A stretch of DNA of 34,355 nucleotides from DASPSR01 sp035498715. GTDB taxonomy: Bacteria; Nitrospirota; UBA9217. Below, in pieces: positions 15,814 through 23,236 of this stretch; position 1 is the first letter of the stretch, and every line of letters starts with the position of its first letter. Location: positions 1 through 34,355 of the forward strand of contig DATJZV010000047.1 of the NCBI GenBank assembly GCA_035498715.1. The letters run 5' to 3'. Both the position numbers and the translations under genes were made by a program. Under the pieces are notes generated by a model that worked only from the letters and a program-made list of their open reading frames with translations, was not told the origin of the DNA and searched no databases.

Positions 15814-16202
15814 TTCACTTTTTCCACATACTCCTCGGGCAGGCGTTTGGGCTTCCCGTCCTTGTCGACGGAGACGATCTTTGCCCTGCATTCAACGATG
15901 AGTCTGCCCGATGTCTTTTCCTTCATGGTGTGGTTAAAGACCATGGTGACTCGGGAGATGTCCGAAACCCAGGTCTCGATCTCGAGCGTGTCCCCGTATC
16001 GCGCAGGAGCCCGGTAGTCAATCTCGGCCCGAAGCACCATGAATACCGTCCCCTCGTCCATGAGCTTCTTGACCGAGTAGCCATGGCTTGCCAGATATTC
16101 GGTCCTTGCCCGCTCCATGTACCGCAGATAGTTTGCGTAATACACCACACCACCGCAGTCCGTGTCTTCGTAATAGATCTTTATGTCCATGAAGTGATTC
16201 AT
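15810..16202 (-). CDS. ybgC: YbgC-type acyl-CoA thioesterase (hot-dog fold)
   Basis: A 130-residue 4-hydroxybenzoyl-CoA thioesterase-like protein. The active-site region YYEDTDCGGVVYYANYLRYMERAR (about 10-33, read in parts) includes the catalytic Asp in DTD at 13-15. In proteobacteria ybgC often sits with the Tol-Pal genes; here it is followed by the TrmN6-like gene with a 4-nt overlap. Start choice: ATG 16202 has no ribosome binding site but lies 9 nt behind a -10 box, so a leaderless start is plausible; ATG 16190 is an alternative. Confidence 0.92.
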   Translation of the reverse strand: MNHFMDIKIYYEDTDCGGVVYYANYLRYMERARTEYLASHGYSVKKLMDEGTVFMVLRAEIDYRAPARYGDTLEIETWVSDISRVTMVFNHTMKEKTSGRLIVECRAKIVSVDKDGKPKRLPEEYVEKVK

Positions 16203-16211
16203 AATAAAAAC

Positions 16212-16240
16212 AGTTTAGAATATTTATGTAATTTTGTCGA
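16212..16240 (-). promoter_or_regulatory. Promoter of ybgC at leaderless spacing
   Basis: The minus strand has TCGACA (16240-16235), a 17-bp spacer and TAAACT (16217-16212). Nine bases separate the -10 box from ATG 16202, so the predicted transcript starts at or within 3 nt of the start codon. Confidence 0.5.
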
Positions 16241-16436
16241 GGGGAAATAGACGAACAGGATCGAACGCATATATATGGAGGCGGGAATAAAACTATCAGA
16301 AGTAATGGGATGACTTCGACGGATAGCATTTCGAGTGCAGAAACCATGGGTTATTGTTAATGATAGCCTATCTCTTTATGTATTTAATGTATCCTAAGAA
16401 CATAATGTAATAATAAAGTATTATATTAATGCTAAA

Positions 16437-16463
16437 AAATACCCTAAAAATACCCTGAAATAA
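16437..16463. repeat. Short tandem direct repeat AAATACCCT x2
   Basis: Two copies of AAATACCCT stand about 13 bp apart and share flanking A tracts. It could be a regulator binding pair for ybgC or simple low-complexity sequence. Confidence 0.35.
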
Positions 16464-16542
16464 TCCTTTACTTAGCGCTTATTATGAGCTATTTTTATAT
16501 TACTAAAGTATTTAATTTCTACTCCCACTTATCCCTTAATAA

Positions 16543-16659
16543 TTATTTGTTCTGCTTTTCGAAATTATTAATTATAATCAATAATTTTGCGTTTACATGA
16601 GCATAACTCACTGTTTTTTTTAAATTATGAAACAGCTGGAGAGCTTTAGTTTTTGCCAT
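16543..16659 (-). CDS. Doubtful small basic protein (38 residues)
   Basis: ATG 16659 is preceded by AAGGA with a 10-nt spacer, then 38 codons rich in Lys, Asn and Ile. The same frame is open further upstream to 16818 without a better ribosome binding site. No motif, signal or relation is recognised. In AT-rich DNA a frame of this size can arise by chance; it may also be a relic of a transferred gene. Confidence 0.2.
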   Translation of the reverse strand: MAKTKALQLFHNLKKTVSYAHVNAKLLIIINNFEKQNK

Positions 16660-16845
16660 AAAGTTATATTCCTTGATTCTAATAAGGGGAAAAAGCGCTG
16701 AGATAGGATGAGTACGAAACGCATAGGACATTGCGTCTGCTACTAAAAAGCCAATGTGATTGCGTGGTATGGGCATGAGGATGGAACGGTAATTAATAGT
16801 TCGAAGAAGGAATAACAAAAATTGAATAATCCCGGTCCGGAAAAA

Positions 16846-16873
16846 TGGACTTTAAGAACCCTGAGCATATACA
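16846..16873 (+). promoter_or_regulatory. Weak promoter candidate for the lysozyme-like gene
   Basis: TGGACT (16846-16851), 16-bp spacer, TATACA (16868-16873); each box matches 4 of 6 consensus bases. A start near 16880 gives a leader of about 80 nt to ATG 16959. Confidence 0.3.
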
Positions 16874-16958
16874 AAAAAGTTAAGGCGATGAAAAGATAGA
16901 TGAAATAAAGATTACGTGGTCAGGTTGAAAAAGTCTCATCGCCGGAAGGAGCTGAGCC

Positions 16959-17375
16959 ATGGTAAAGGTAAAATGGTACTTCATAGCTGTTTTGATCATG
17001 CTGACTACAATCATCGGAGCACATATGGTTCACAGCCAAGTAGTTGCAATTCTTGAACACGAGAAAATGCAGGTCAAATACGAAATCAATAAGGAGATTG
17101 AAAAGCAGAAGATTCTTAAAGCAATAATCGATTGTGAGTCGAGCAACCGGCACGTCGTCGGGACGTTGGCTAAAGTAGGAATAGACATCGGAAAGTGCCA
17201 GATCAACACATACTGGCATGGAGAGAAGGCAGAGTCAATGGGTCTGAACCTGTACGACCCTACGGACAATATGGAATACTGCCTGTATCTTTTTAAGACC
17301 GAAGGTGTGAAGCCATGGAGAAGCTCTCAAGCGTGCTGGCAGCAGGAACTGGAACAGGAGAATATACAGTTCTGA
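16959..17375 (+). CDS. Membrane-anchored or exported lysozyme-like (transglycosylase-type) protein
   Basis: A 138-residue protein. Residues 7-23 form one hydrophobic segment (signal anchor or signal peptide), followed by a charged helical stretch (about 28-55). The rest resembles a small lysozyme-like fold: IIDCESSNRH with candidate catalytic Glu60, GIDIGKCQINTYW, a GLNLYDPTDNMEYCLYLF helix and PWRSSQACW. Four Cys (59, 80, 108, 126) could form two disulfides outside the cytoplasm. Family assignment is by pattern only. AAGGAG lies nine bases before ATG. It sits alone in an AT-rich island, which suggests horizontal transfer, perhaps from a phage or conjugative element. Confidence 0.6.
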   Translation: MVKVKWYFIAVLIMLTTIIGAHMVHSQVVAILEHEKMQVKYEINKEIEKQKILKAIIDCESSNRHVVGTLAKVGIDIGKCQINTYWHGEKAESMGLNLYDPTDNMEYCLYLFKTEGVKPWRSSQACWQQELEQENIQF

Positions 17376-17648
17376 TAGGAGAAAGCCTGACTGCCACCAA
17401 AGGTTGTATCACTCGATGAAAACAAGGACAAAGAATGGGGTTTGGCAATGCAACCTCCCTGATTGTTGTTCTTACCGTTTAACAAAGAAAACTGGACACT
17501 ATAAAATAGCGAAAACAAAGCGAAGCACTGAAGGATAAATTAATCGACGTCCTCAGTATTACTTTTCCTGTATTCGAGAGGACCAAGGTTCAAAACCCGA
17601 AAATCGCTAAGATTTCCAGCTAATTCCACAGGAAAATCAAGCAGTATT
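17376..17648. other. AT-rich intergenic region, 3' part of the island
   Basis: No gene, RNA or clear terminator is supported here. It separates the lysozyme-like gene from the convergent end of hemG. Composition remains AT-rich until the hemG stop. Confidence 0.5.
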
Positions 17649-19064
17649 CTATTCTTTTAATATCTTTTCCGCTGCAATCTGCGCCTCGTGCACGCAATCG
17701 CCGATGCCGATGCCTTTATATGAGCAGCCGATAAGGTGCAGGCCAGGATGCGTAGTGAGAGACCGGTCGATCATGGATATCCGATCGAGGTGTCCTACGG
17801 TATACTTCGGCATGCCTTTGACCCATCGGTAGACCTTTGAGAACCGGGCAGCTGCCTTGATGCCGACGATCGTATCCAGTTCTTCCAGAACCGTCTTTAC
17901 CAGCCCAGCATCGTCGAGCTCGTTCACCAGCTCCTCGTGGTGCCCGCCTCCGACGAAACCGCGAATGAGTATTTGGTCATCAGGCGCGCGGAATGACCAC
18001 TTGGTGGAACTGTAGGTTGCCGCATTGATTCTCCTGCCTTCAACACGCGGAACTATGAATCCGAATCCTTTAAGAGGGACCTTCACATCTTCCCTGCGGA
18101 AGGCGATTGAGACCGTAGCAGAGGTTGACCACTCGATTTTGCCCAACTGCGCAGCGAGAGTCGCATCAAAACCCTTGATCATTTCAGCAGAATCGAAAGA
18201 CGCTGTTCCGAGCATGACATAATCGGCTTCAATGGCCTCGCCGTTTTCAAGAATCACGGCGTATTTTTTGCCGCGCGGTTCGACGGCCTTGACACCTGCG
18301 CCGAGCCTGATTGATTCTTTCCCGATATACTCGACACATTTGTCCGAGAATGTCTGCATGCCATTCTTGAAGCTCATAAAGAAGGTCATCTTCGGCATGC
18401 CGGGCTTAGGCGGTGGTCCGCTCTGAGGCCGGGTCTTCATCGCTGAGAGCATGCCGAGGATAAGGCTGCCGCTCTTCTGTTCCATCTGGACAAAGCGCGG
18501 GAACGTTGCAAGAACGCTCATGTTGTCCGGGTTGGACGTGTGGATGCCGGCAACGAGTGGTTCCGCTATTTTCTCGAGGCATTCACGTCCCAGCCTGCGG
18601 GTCACAAACTCGGCGAGGCTCTCGTCTCCCATGGTCTTTCGCTTTGGTATGAACATTTCCATTCCCATCCGGAGCTTGGCCGGCCAGGAGAGAAGACTGG
18701 ACTTCGCCATCGGCCAGAACATAGTCGGCACCATGAGCATCACGCCATCAGGCAGCGCGTGCAGCTGGTTCTTTGAATAGAGGTAAGTGCCCTTGAACTG
18801 GTCGTTCGTGGACATCATCTCGGATTCGAGACCGAGATGACGGGCGAGGTTCACGGTCCATATCTTTTCCGGCAGGAAGCTGTCTGGACCGCCTTCGACG
18901 GTATATTTGTCGATTTTATCGGTAATGATTTTGCCGCCTGCGCGTCTGTCCTTTTCAAGGAGAAGTACATCAACTGTCTTCCCATGCGCCTTTGCCCCGG
19001 ATTTCAGATGTACGGCCGCAGCCAGACCCGCAATGCCACCGCCTACAATAATGATTTTTGGCAT
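17649..19064 (-). CDS. hemG: Oxygen-dependent porphyrinogen oxidase (HemY-type)
   Basis: A 471-residue FAD enzyme that removes six electrons from protoporphyrinogen IX, or from coproporphyrinogen III in the Gram-positive-type route. The N-terminal FAD motif is VGGGIAGLAAAVHL (about 7-20), followed by LLEKDRRAGGKI and EGGPDSF. The C terminus has the flavin-binding GLHLIGCSYKGIGIGDCVHEAQ segment. AAGGGA precedes ATG 19064 by about eight bases. It is the last gene of hemE-hemH-hemG, 154 bp after hemH. The HemY-type enzyme uses O2, so haem synthesis here has at least one aerobic-type step. Confidence 0.93.
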   Translation of the reverse strand: MPKIIIVGGGIAGLAAAVHLKSGAKAHGKTVDVLLLEKDRRAGGKIITDKIDKYTVEGGPDSFLPEKIWTVNLARHLGLESEMMSTNDQFKGTYLYSKNQLHALPDGVMLMVPTMFWPMAKSSLLSWPAKLRMGMEMFIPKRKTMGDESLAEFVTRRLGRECLEKIAEPLVAGIHTSNPDNMSVLATFPRFVQMEQKSGSLILGMLSAMKTRPQSGPPPKPGMPKMTFFMSFKNGMQTFSDKCVEYIGKESIRLGAGVKAVEPRGKKYAVILENGEAIEADYVMLGTASFDSAEMIKGFDATLAAQLGKIEWSTSATVSIAFRREDVKVPLKGFGFIVPRVEGRRINAATYSSTKWSFRAPDDQILIRGFVGGGHHEELVNELDDAGLVKTVLEELDTIVGIKAAARFSKVYRWVKGMPKYTVGHLDRISMIDRSLTTHPGLHLIGCSYKGIGIGDCVHEAQIAAEKILKE

Positions 19065-19218
19065 AGTTTAATCCCTTTTAGAAGCAAGATTGTGTAGATT
19101 GATGCAAATAGAACTATAAACATTTAAATTATAACTCGTTATTCAGGGAATGCTTACATTTTTGTTTGCACCAACCGTCAAAGAATTTCGTTTGATCGTG
19201 TCTACGTTCAATGACTTA

Positions 19219-20115
19219 TCAACCCCCCCTTTTAACAATATCAGCCAATGCCCTAATAAAGAGCGACGAGGTATTTAGGGACTCGGCACGATGGAACTCA
19301 ATCCCCAGCTTTGCCGCGTGTGTCCGGTGCACGATGTCAATATCGTAGAGAGTCTCCATGTGGTCGCAGGTGAAACCTATCGGAACCTCGAGAACATACT
19401 TATACCCATCCTGAGCGATTTTGTCCAACGTAGGTTCCACCTCTGGCTCGATCCAGGGCTCGGTTGCCCGGGTCCCTTTGCTCTGCCAGGCTATGCGCCA
19501 CAGGGTGATGTCAAGGCCGGAAACTACGAGCTGTACTGTCTCTTCAACCTGCCTTTTGTACGGATCACCCGCAGCAATGTACCGCACGGGGATGCTGTGG
19601 CTGGTAAAGACGACAACGACGTGCCTTCGCTGTTCCGGCCGAAAAAGCTTAAGGCTGTCAGACAACCTTTCCTGCCATGCTCTGATGAAAAGAGGATTAT
19701 CATGCCAGCTTGCAATGAAGAACGGGCAAGTCTCTCCGCTGCCCAGTCCTTCACACGCGGTTCTATATGCTCCCGTTGTGACTTCAGTGGAGAAAGGCGA
19801 CATTGAAAGAGCGATAACGCGCCGCGCCCCGTCTCTGATAGCTCGTTCAAATGATTCAGCAACTGTTGGCTTCGAATACCGAAACCCCTCATAGGCCCGG
19901 TAACCGTTACCGAGCTCCTGCGTCAGGGCGTCGGCCTGTGCCTTAACGAGCTCCGGCAGCGGTGACTTCCCGCCGATGAGCTTATAGCGCTCGACAACGG
20001 ACTGGATAACGGGAGAAGGCGCCGGCCTCCCCATGAAGGCGGTCATGAAAGGGCCGACTTCATCAAGAGACCGCGGCCCACCCAGGGCGATGAGTATGAT
20101 TGCGGTATCAGACAT
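19219..20115 (-). CDS. hemH: Ferrochelatase
   Basis: A 298-residue enzyme that inserts Fe(II) into the porphyrin ring. Catalytic His173 is in VFTSHSIPVRY and Glu254 in TCDHMETLYDID. The length is short, close to the compact Bacillus-type enzyme. There is no [2Fe-2S] C-terminal extension. At the site where coproporphyrin ferrochelatases carry a Tyr, the text LIALGGPR suggests Leu, more like protoporphyrin enzymes; this alignment is by eye. The start has no clear ribosome binding site. It lies 116 bp after hemE. Confidence 0.94.
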   Translation of the reverse strand: MSDTAIILIALGGPRSLDEVGPFMTAFMGRPAPSPVIQSVVERYKLIGGKSPLPELVKAQADALTQELGNGYRAYEGFRYSKPTVAESFERAIRDGARRVIALSMSPFSTEVTTGAYRTACEGLGSGETCPFFIASWHDNPLFIRAWQERLSDSLKLFRPEQRRHVVVVFTSHSIPVRYIAAGDPYKRQVEETVQLVVSGLDITLWRIAWQSKGTRATEPWIEPEVEPTLDKIAQDGYKYVLEVPIGFTCDHMETLYDIDIVHRTHAAKLGIEFHRAESLNTSSLFIRALADIVKRGG

Positions 20116-20231
20116 GAAAATAGCGGGGCGCAGATGGACGCAGAAAAACCGGACAGAGACGTTATAAGCAATAAAAAAAAGATGTAGACGTTAATCCAGG
20201 GTTTCAGCGAAAATCTGCATCTAAGTGATTT

Positions 20232-21263
20232 TTACCTTTTACTCAATTCATGCGTCGTATTTATGAATTCCTCAGCGTTCTCTAACGGTGTTTGCTGCAG
20301 GATGCCGTGGCCCAGGTTCATGATGTGACCATTCCTGCCTTCAGCCCGGTCGAGTATCTCCTTGGTGCGTTTCCGGATAAACTCCTTGGAGCCGAAGAGC
20401 GAAACAGGATCCAGATTCCCCTGAACAGCCTTGGCAAATCCCACTCTCTTCCAGGCAACATCGAGATCGCACCGCCAGTCAAGGCCGATCACATCACCGC
20501 CGGCCTCAGCCACCATCTCAAGGAGATGCGTAGCTCCATGGGCGAAGTGGATGAGCGGTACGGTCTTTCTGACGCCGGCAATCACATTCTTCTGGTGCGG
20601 CAGCACGAACTCGCGATAGTCACTCGGTCCGAGTGCCCCGACCCAGCTATCGAAGAGCTGGACCACCTGCGCGCCTGCACCGATCTGCGCATCCAGATAG
20701 TTGATAATAACGCCGGTGAGATGTTCCATGAGCTTGTGCCAGGCCTTCGGTTCCGAGAACATCATTGCCTTCGCATGTTCGTAATTCCGCGACCCGCCGC
20801 CTTCAATGATGTAGCTTGCGAGGGTGAAAGGCGCGCCCGAGAAGCCGATGAGCGGTACTTTGCCGTTAAGCTCCTTGAGAACGATCTTTATGGCCTTCAT
20901 GAGGTATTCGATCTGGGCAGCCGCATCGATGGGCTTGAGCTTCTGCACATCGGCCATGGTACGCACGGGGTTGTGGATCACCGGGCCTTCGCCCTTGGCA
21001 AACTCCAGTCCGATGCCCATGGGCTCGAGAGGCAGCAGGATGTCGGCGAATATGATGGCGGCGTCGATCTCATAACGCCGCACCGGCTGGATCGTCACCT
21101 CGGCGGCAAGTTCAGGCGTCTTGCACATCTCGAGGAAGGTATGCTTCGCGCGAATCTCTCGGTATTCCGGCAGGTATCTACCCGCCTGGCGCATCATCCA
21201 TACCGGCGTGCAGTCCACGGGTTCCCGTCTGCATGCCTTGATAAACCTGTCTGCTCTGGACAT
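20232..21263 (-). CDS. hemE: Uroporphyrinogen decarboxylase
   Basis: A 343-residue cytoplasmic enzyme that decarboxylates uroporphyrinogen III to coproporphyrinogen III. The substrate-binding RQAGRYLPEYR is at about 25-35 and FADILLPLEPMG at about 73-84; the GGGSRNYEHAK stretch and the C-terminal NLGHGILQQTPLEN are also typical. GAGGAGA lies about ten bases before ATG 21263. It is the first gene of the haem operon and has a good promoter. Confidence 0.97.
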   Translation of the reverse strand: MSRADRFIKACRREPVDCTPVWMMRQAGRYLPEYREIRAKHTFLEMCKTPELAAEVTIQPVRRYEIDAAIIFADILLPLEPMGIGLEFAKGEGPVIHNPVRTMADVQKLKPIDAAAQIEYLMKAIKIVLKELNGKVPLIGFSGAPFTLASYIIEGGGSRNYEHAKAMMFSEPKAWHKLMEHLTGVIINYLDAQIGAGAQVVQLFDSWVGALGPSDYREFVLPHQKNVIAGVRKTVPLIHFAHGATHLLEMVAEAGGDVIGLDWRCDLDVAWKRVGFAKAVQGNLDPVSLFGSKEFIRKRTKEILDRAEGRNGHIMNLGHGILQQTPLENAEEFINTTHELSKR

Positions 21264-21319
21264 CTATTCGGTCTCCTCAATCACTAAATGATATTAGCAT
21301 TCCCTTTCTGCAAGGCATC

Positions 21320-21348
21320 ATAATAGTATTTTATCGTGCAAAACTCAA
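21320..21348 (-). promoter_or_regulatory. Promoter of the hemE operon
   Basis: On the minus strand TTGAGT (21348-21343) is followed after 17 bp by TATTAT (21325-21320). The start near 21313 leaves a leader of about 50 nt before ATG 21263. Confidence 0.55.
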
Positions 21349-21382
21349 GGGAATTTTATTACGCTTCCCGCGTCAGAACCTG

Positions 21383-22150
21383 CTAATCCTTCCTCCTGAA
21401 CGAGAGGGCGGCGAGGGTGAGCATAAGGACGGACATAGCCGATACTATGAAAAGATCAGTATAGAACGAAAATTCCGGGCCAAGAGGAGGCGTTGAGTTC
21501 CTTAGAAGTACATGCTTAAATGCATCTATGCCGTAGGTAAGAGGGTTGATGGACGTAAGTTGGCGAAGAGCGTGCGGCATGGATGATACAGGATACATGG
21601 CGCCGGATAGGAAGAACATAGGCATTACAAGAAAATTCATGATGATGTTAAAGCCGTCGAAAGATGTAAGCCGTGCTGCGATGAGAATGCCGATGGAGGT
21701 GATACAGAATGCGACAAGTATGGATACGGCGACTACCTCGGCGACCTGCAGAGAAGTGAGGCGGATGCCGAGGAAGGGGATCAGGATCAGGATGATGACC
21801 GCTTGGGCCACGGAGATGGCCGTACCCGAGATGGCCTTGCCGATGACGATCGACAGTCGGGAGATAGGCGCAACGAGCATCTCCTTCATGAAGCCAAATT
21901 CCCGGTCCCAGACGATCGAGATGGACGAGAAGATCGATGAGAAGAGGATCGTCATGCCGATCATACCGGGAAAGATGAACTGTAAATAGGAGAAGCCCAC
22001 TTGGGGACGGATGAGTGCGCTCATACCGTTTCCTACCACGAAGAGCCAGAGCACGGGACGCGCCAGTGTGCCGAGAAGGCGGCTTTTCTCGCGGAAGAAT
22101 TTCTTGAACTCCCGCAGACAGATGACGTATATTGGCCGGAACTGGATCAC
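21383..22150 (-). CDS. ABC-2 type transporter permease
   Basis: A 255-residue membrane protein with about six hydrophobic helices, the architecture of ABC-2 exporters (DrrB type). The conserved ABC-2 stretch SGAMYPVSSMPHALRQLTSINPLTYGIDAFKHVLL lies near residues 185-220 (read in parts). Its ATG overlaps the stop of the ATPase gene by 4 nt (ATGA), so the two form one exporter. Substrate may be a drug, lipid or polysaccharide and cannot be told from sequence. Confidence 0.92.
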   Translation of the reverse strand: MIQFRPIYVICLREFKKFFREKSRLLGTLARPVLWLFVVGNGMSALIRPQVGFSYLQFIFPGMIGMTILFSSIFSSISIVWDREFGFMKEMLVAPISRLSIVIGKAISGTAISVAQAVIILILIPFLGIRLTSLQVAEVVAVSILVAFCITSIGILIAARLTSFDGFNIIMNFLVMPMFFLSGAMYPVSSMPHALRQLTSINPLTYGIDAFKHVLLRNSTPPLGPEFSFYTDLFIVSAMSVLMLTLAALSFRRKD

Positions 22151-23130
22151 CGCTGTGCCCTTCTATGGCTGCGAACGAATTGACGCGTTATCTCCCGGTC
22201 GTTCTGGAGCACTTCATCCCTGATTGTTCTGCCGGTGAGGCGAAGGAAAACGTCGTTCAGCGTCGGTTTTTTAAGCCCGACGGACAGGGTTTCAACGGTG
22301 AGTGAGTGGATCAGCTTCGGAATGAATTCATCGCCCCGCTCAGCTTCGAGCAACAGGCCTCCGTCCTCTATCTGTGCGGTAATGCCAAAGGTCTTTTTGA
22401 TCTCCTGCAAAGCTTTTTGATTATCTGCAGTCACAAGGTGGATAACATCACCGTGTACCATCTCTTTGAGCCGCGCAGGTGTGTCCATTGCAATAATCTT
22501 TCCGTGATCCATGATCGCGATGCGATCACAGTTCTCCGCCTCTTCCATGTAATGGGTCGTCATGAAAACCGTGATATTCTCTTTCTTTCTGAGCATGTTG
22601 ATGAAATCCCAGATCGTGTTCCTCGTCTGCGGATCGAGGCCGAGCGTAGGCTCGTCCAGAAACAGCACACGCGGGTAGTGGAGCAGGCCACGGGCGATTT
22701 CGAGGCGACGCTTCATGCCGCCGGAGAAGTTCTTGATAAGGTCATGTTTGCGGTTCTGAAGCTCGACTACGGCGAACATTTCATCGATCCTCCGCTCGGT
22801 GAGCTTGCGGTCGAGGTTGTAGAGATAAGCGTGGAATTTAAGGTTCTCGTAGGCTGTCAAACCGGTATCGAGGGTTGTATCCTGGAAAATGAGCCCGATG
22901 GCCGTCCGGACTTCGTCGGAGTTTTTTGCACAATCATACCCGGCTATTTCGGCACTTCCACCGGTGGCCGAGAGGAGTGTACAGAGAATGTTGATCGTCG
23001 TGGTCTTGCCCGCGCCGTTTGGCCCGAGAAAGCCAAAAACCTCTCCTTCACTCACTGAGAATGATATGCCATCCACGGCATGCACGGATTTAAACTGTTT
23101 CGAGAGGTTTTGTACGTTAATGATCGTCAT
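22147..23130 (-). CDS. ABC transporter ATPase, DrrA/CcmA-like
   Basis: A 327-residue nucleotide-binding subunit. Walker A GPNGAGKTT is at 36-44, the signature FSGGMKRRLEIARG near 135, Walker B RVLFLDEPTLGLD near 158, and the switch His in MTTHYMEEAEN. The ~100-residue C-terminal extension is usual for the DrrA group. I start at ATG 23130; a TTG at 23142 is also in frame. There is no Shine-Dalgarno sequence, but TTGACG-N16-TAACAT ends 11 nt before ATG. It is coupled to the permease gene. Confidence 0.93.
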   Translation of the reverse strand: MTIINVQNLSKQFKSVHAVDGISFSVSEGEVFGFLGPNGAGKTTTINILCTLLSATGGSAEIAGYDCAKNSDEVRTAIGLIFQDTTLDTGLTAYENLKFHAYLYNLDRKLTERRIDEMFAVVELQNRKHDLIKNFSGGMKRRLEIARGLLHYPRVLFLDEPTLGLDPQTRNTIWDFINMLRKKENITVFMTTHYMEEAENCDRIAIMDHGKIIAMDTPARLKEMVHGDVIHLVTADNQKALQEIKKTFGITAQIEDGGLLLEAERGDEFIPKLIHSLTVETLSVGLKKPTLNDVFLRLTGRTIRDEVLQNDREITRQFVRSHRRAQR

Positions 23131-23141
23131 ACGTAAAATCA

Positions 23142-23169
23142 ATGTTAAAGTTCAAAACGCAAACGTCAA
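23142..23169 (-). promoter_or_regulatory. Weak promoter at leaderless spacing before the ABC ATPase
   Basis: The minus strand has TTGACG (23169-23164), 16-bp spacer and TAACAT (23147-23142; 4 of 6 matches). Eleven bases separate it from ATG 23130. Confidence 0.3.
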
Positions 23170-23236
23170 ATCAAGTTGAAATGCAAAATATCGAGGGAAA
23201 CACAAATTTATGCCCTTTACATTGAACTAAATTGTT

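Larger units (their letters stand above)
16203..16958. other. AT-rich intergenic region, 5' part of an island
   Basis: Base composition changes abruptly to very AT-rich compared with both flanks. Contents seen: the ybgC promoter (16212-16240), a short tandem repeat with two copies of AAATACCCT (16437-16463), a doubtful 38-codon frame (16543-16659) and a weak promoter (16846-16873) before the lysozyme-like gene. There is no integrase, tRNA or terminal repeat. Confidence 0.5.

Noticed and set aside
17376..17648. Insertion-sequence remnant after the lysozyme-like gene
   Set aside because: A short stretch recalled IS ends, but there is no matching inverted repeat, target duplication or transposase fragment.
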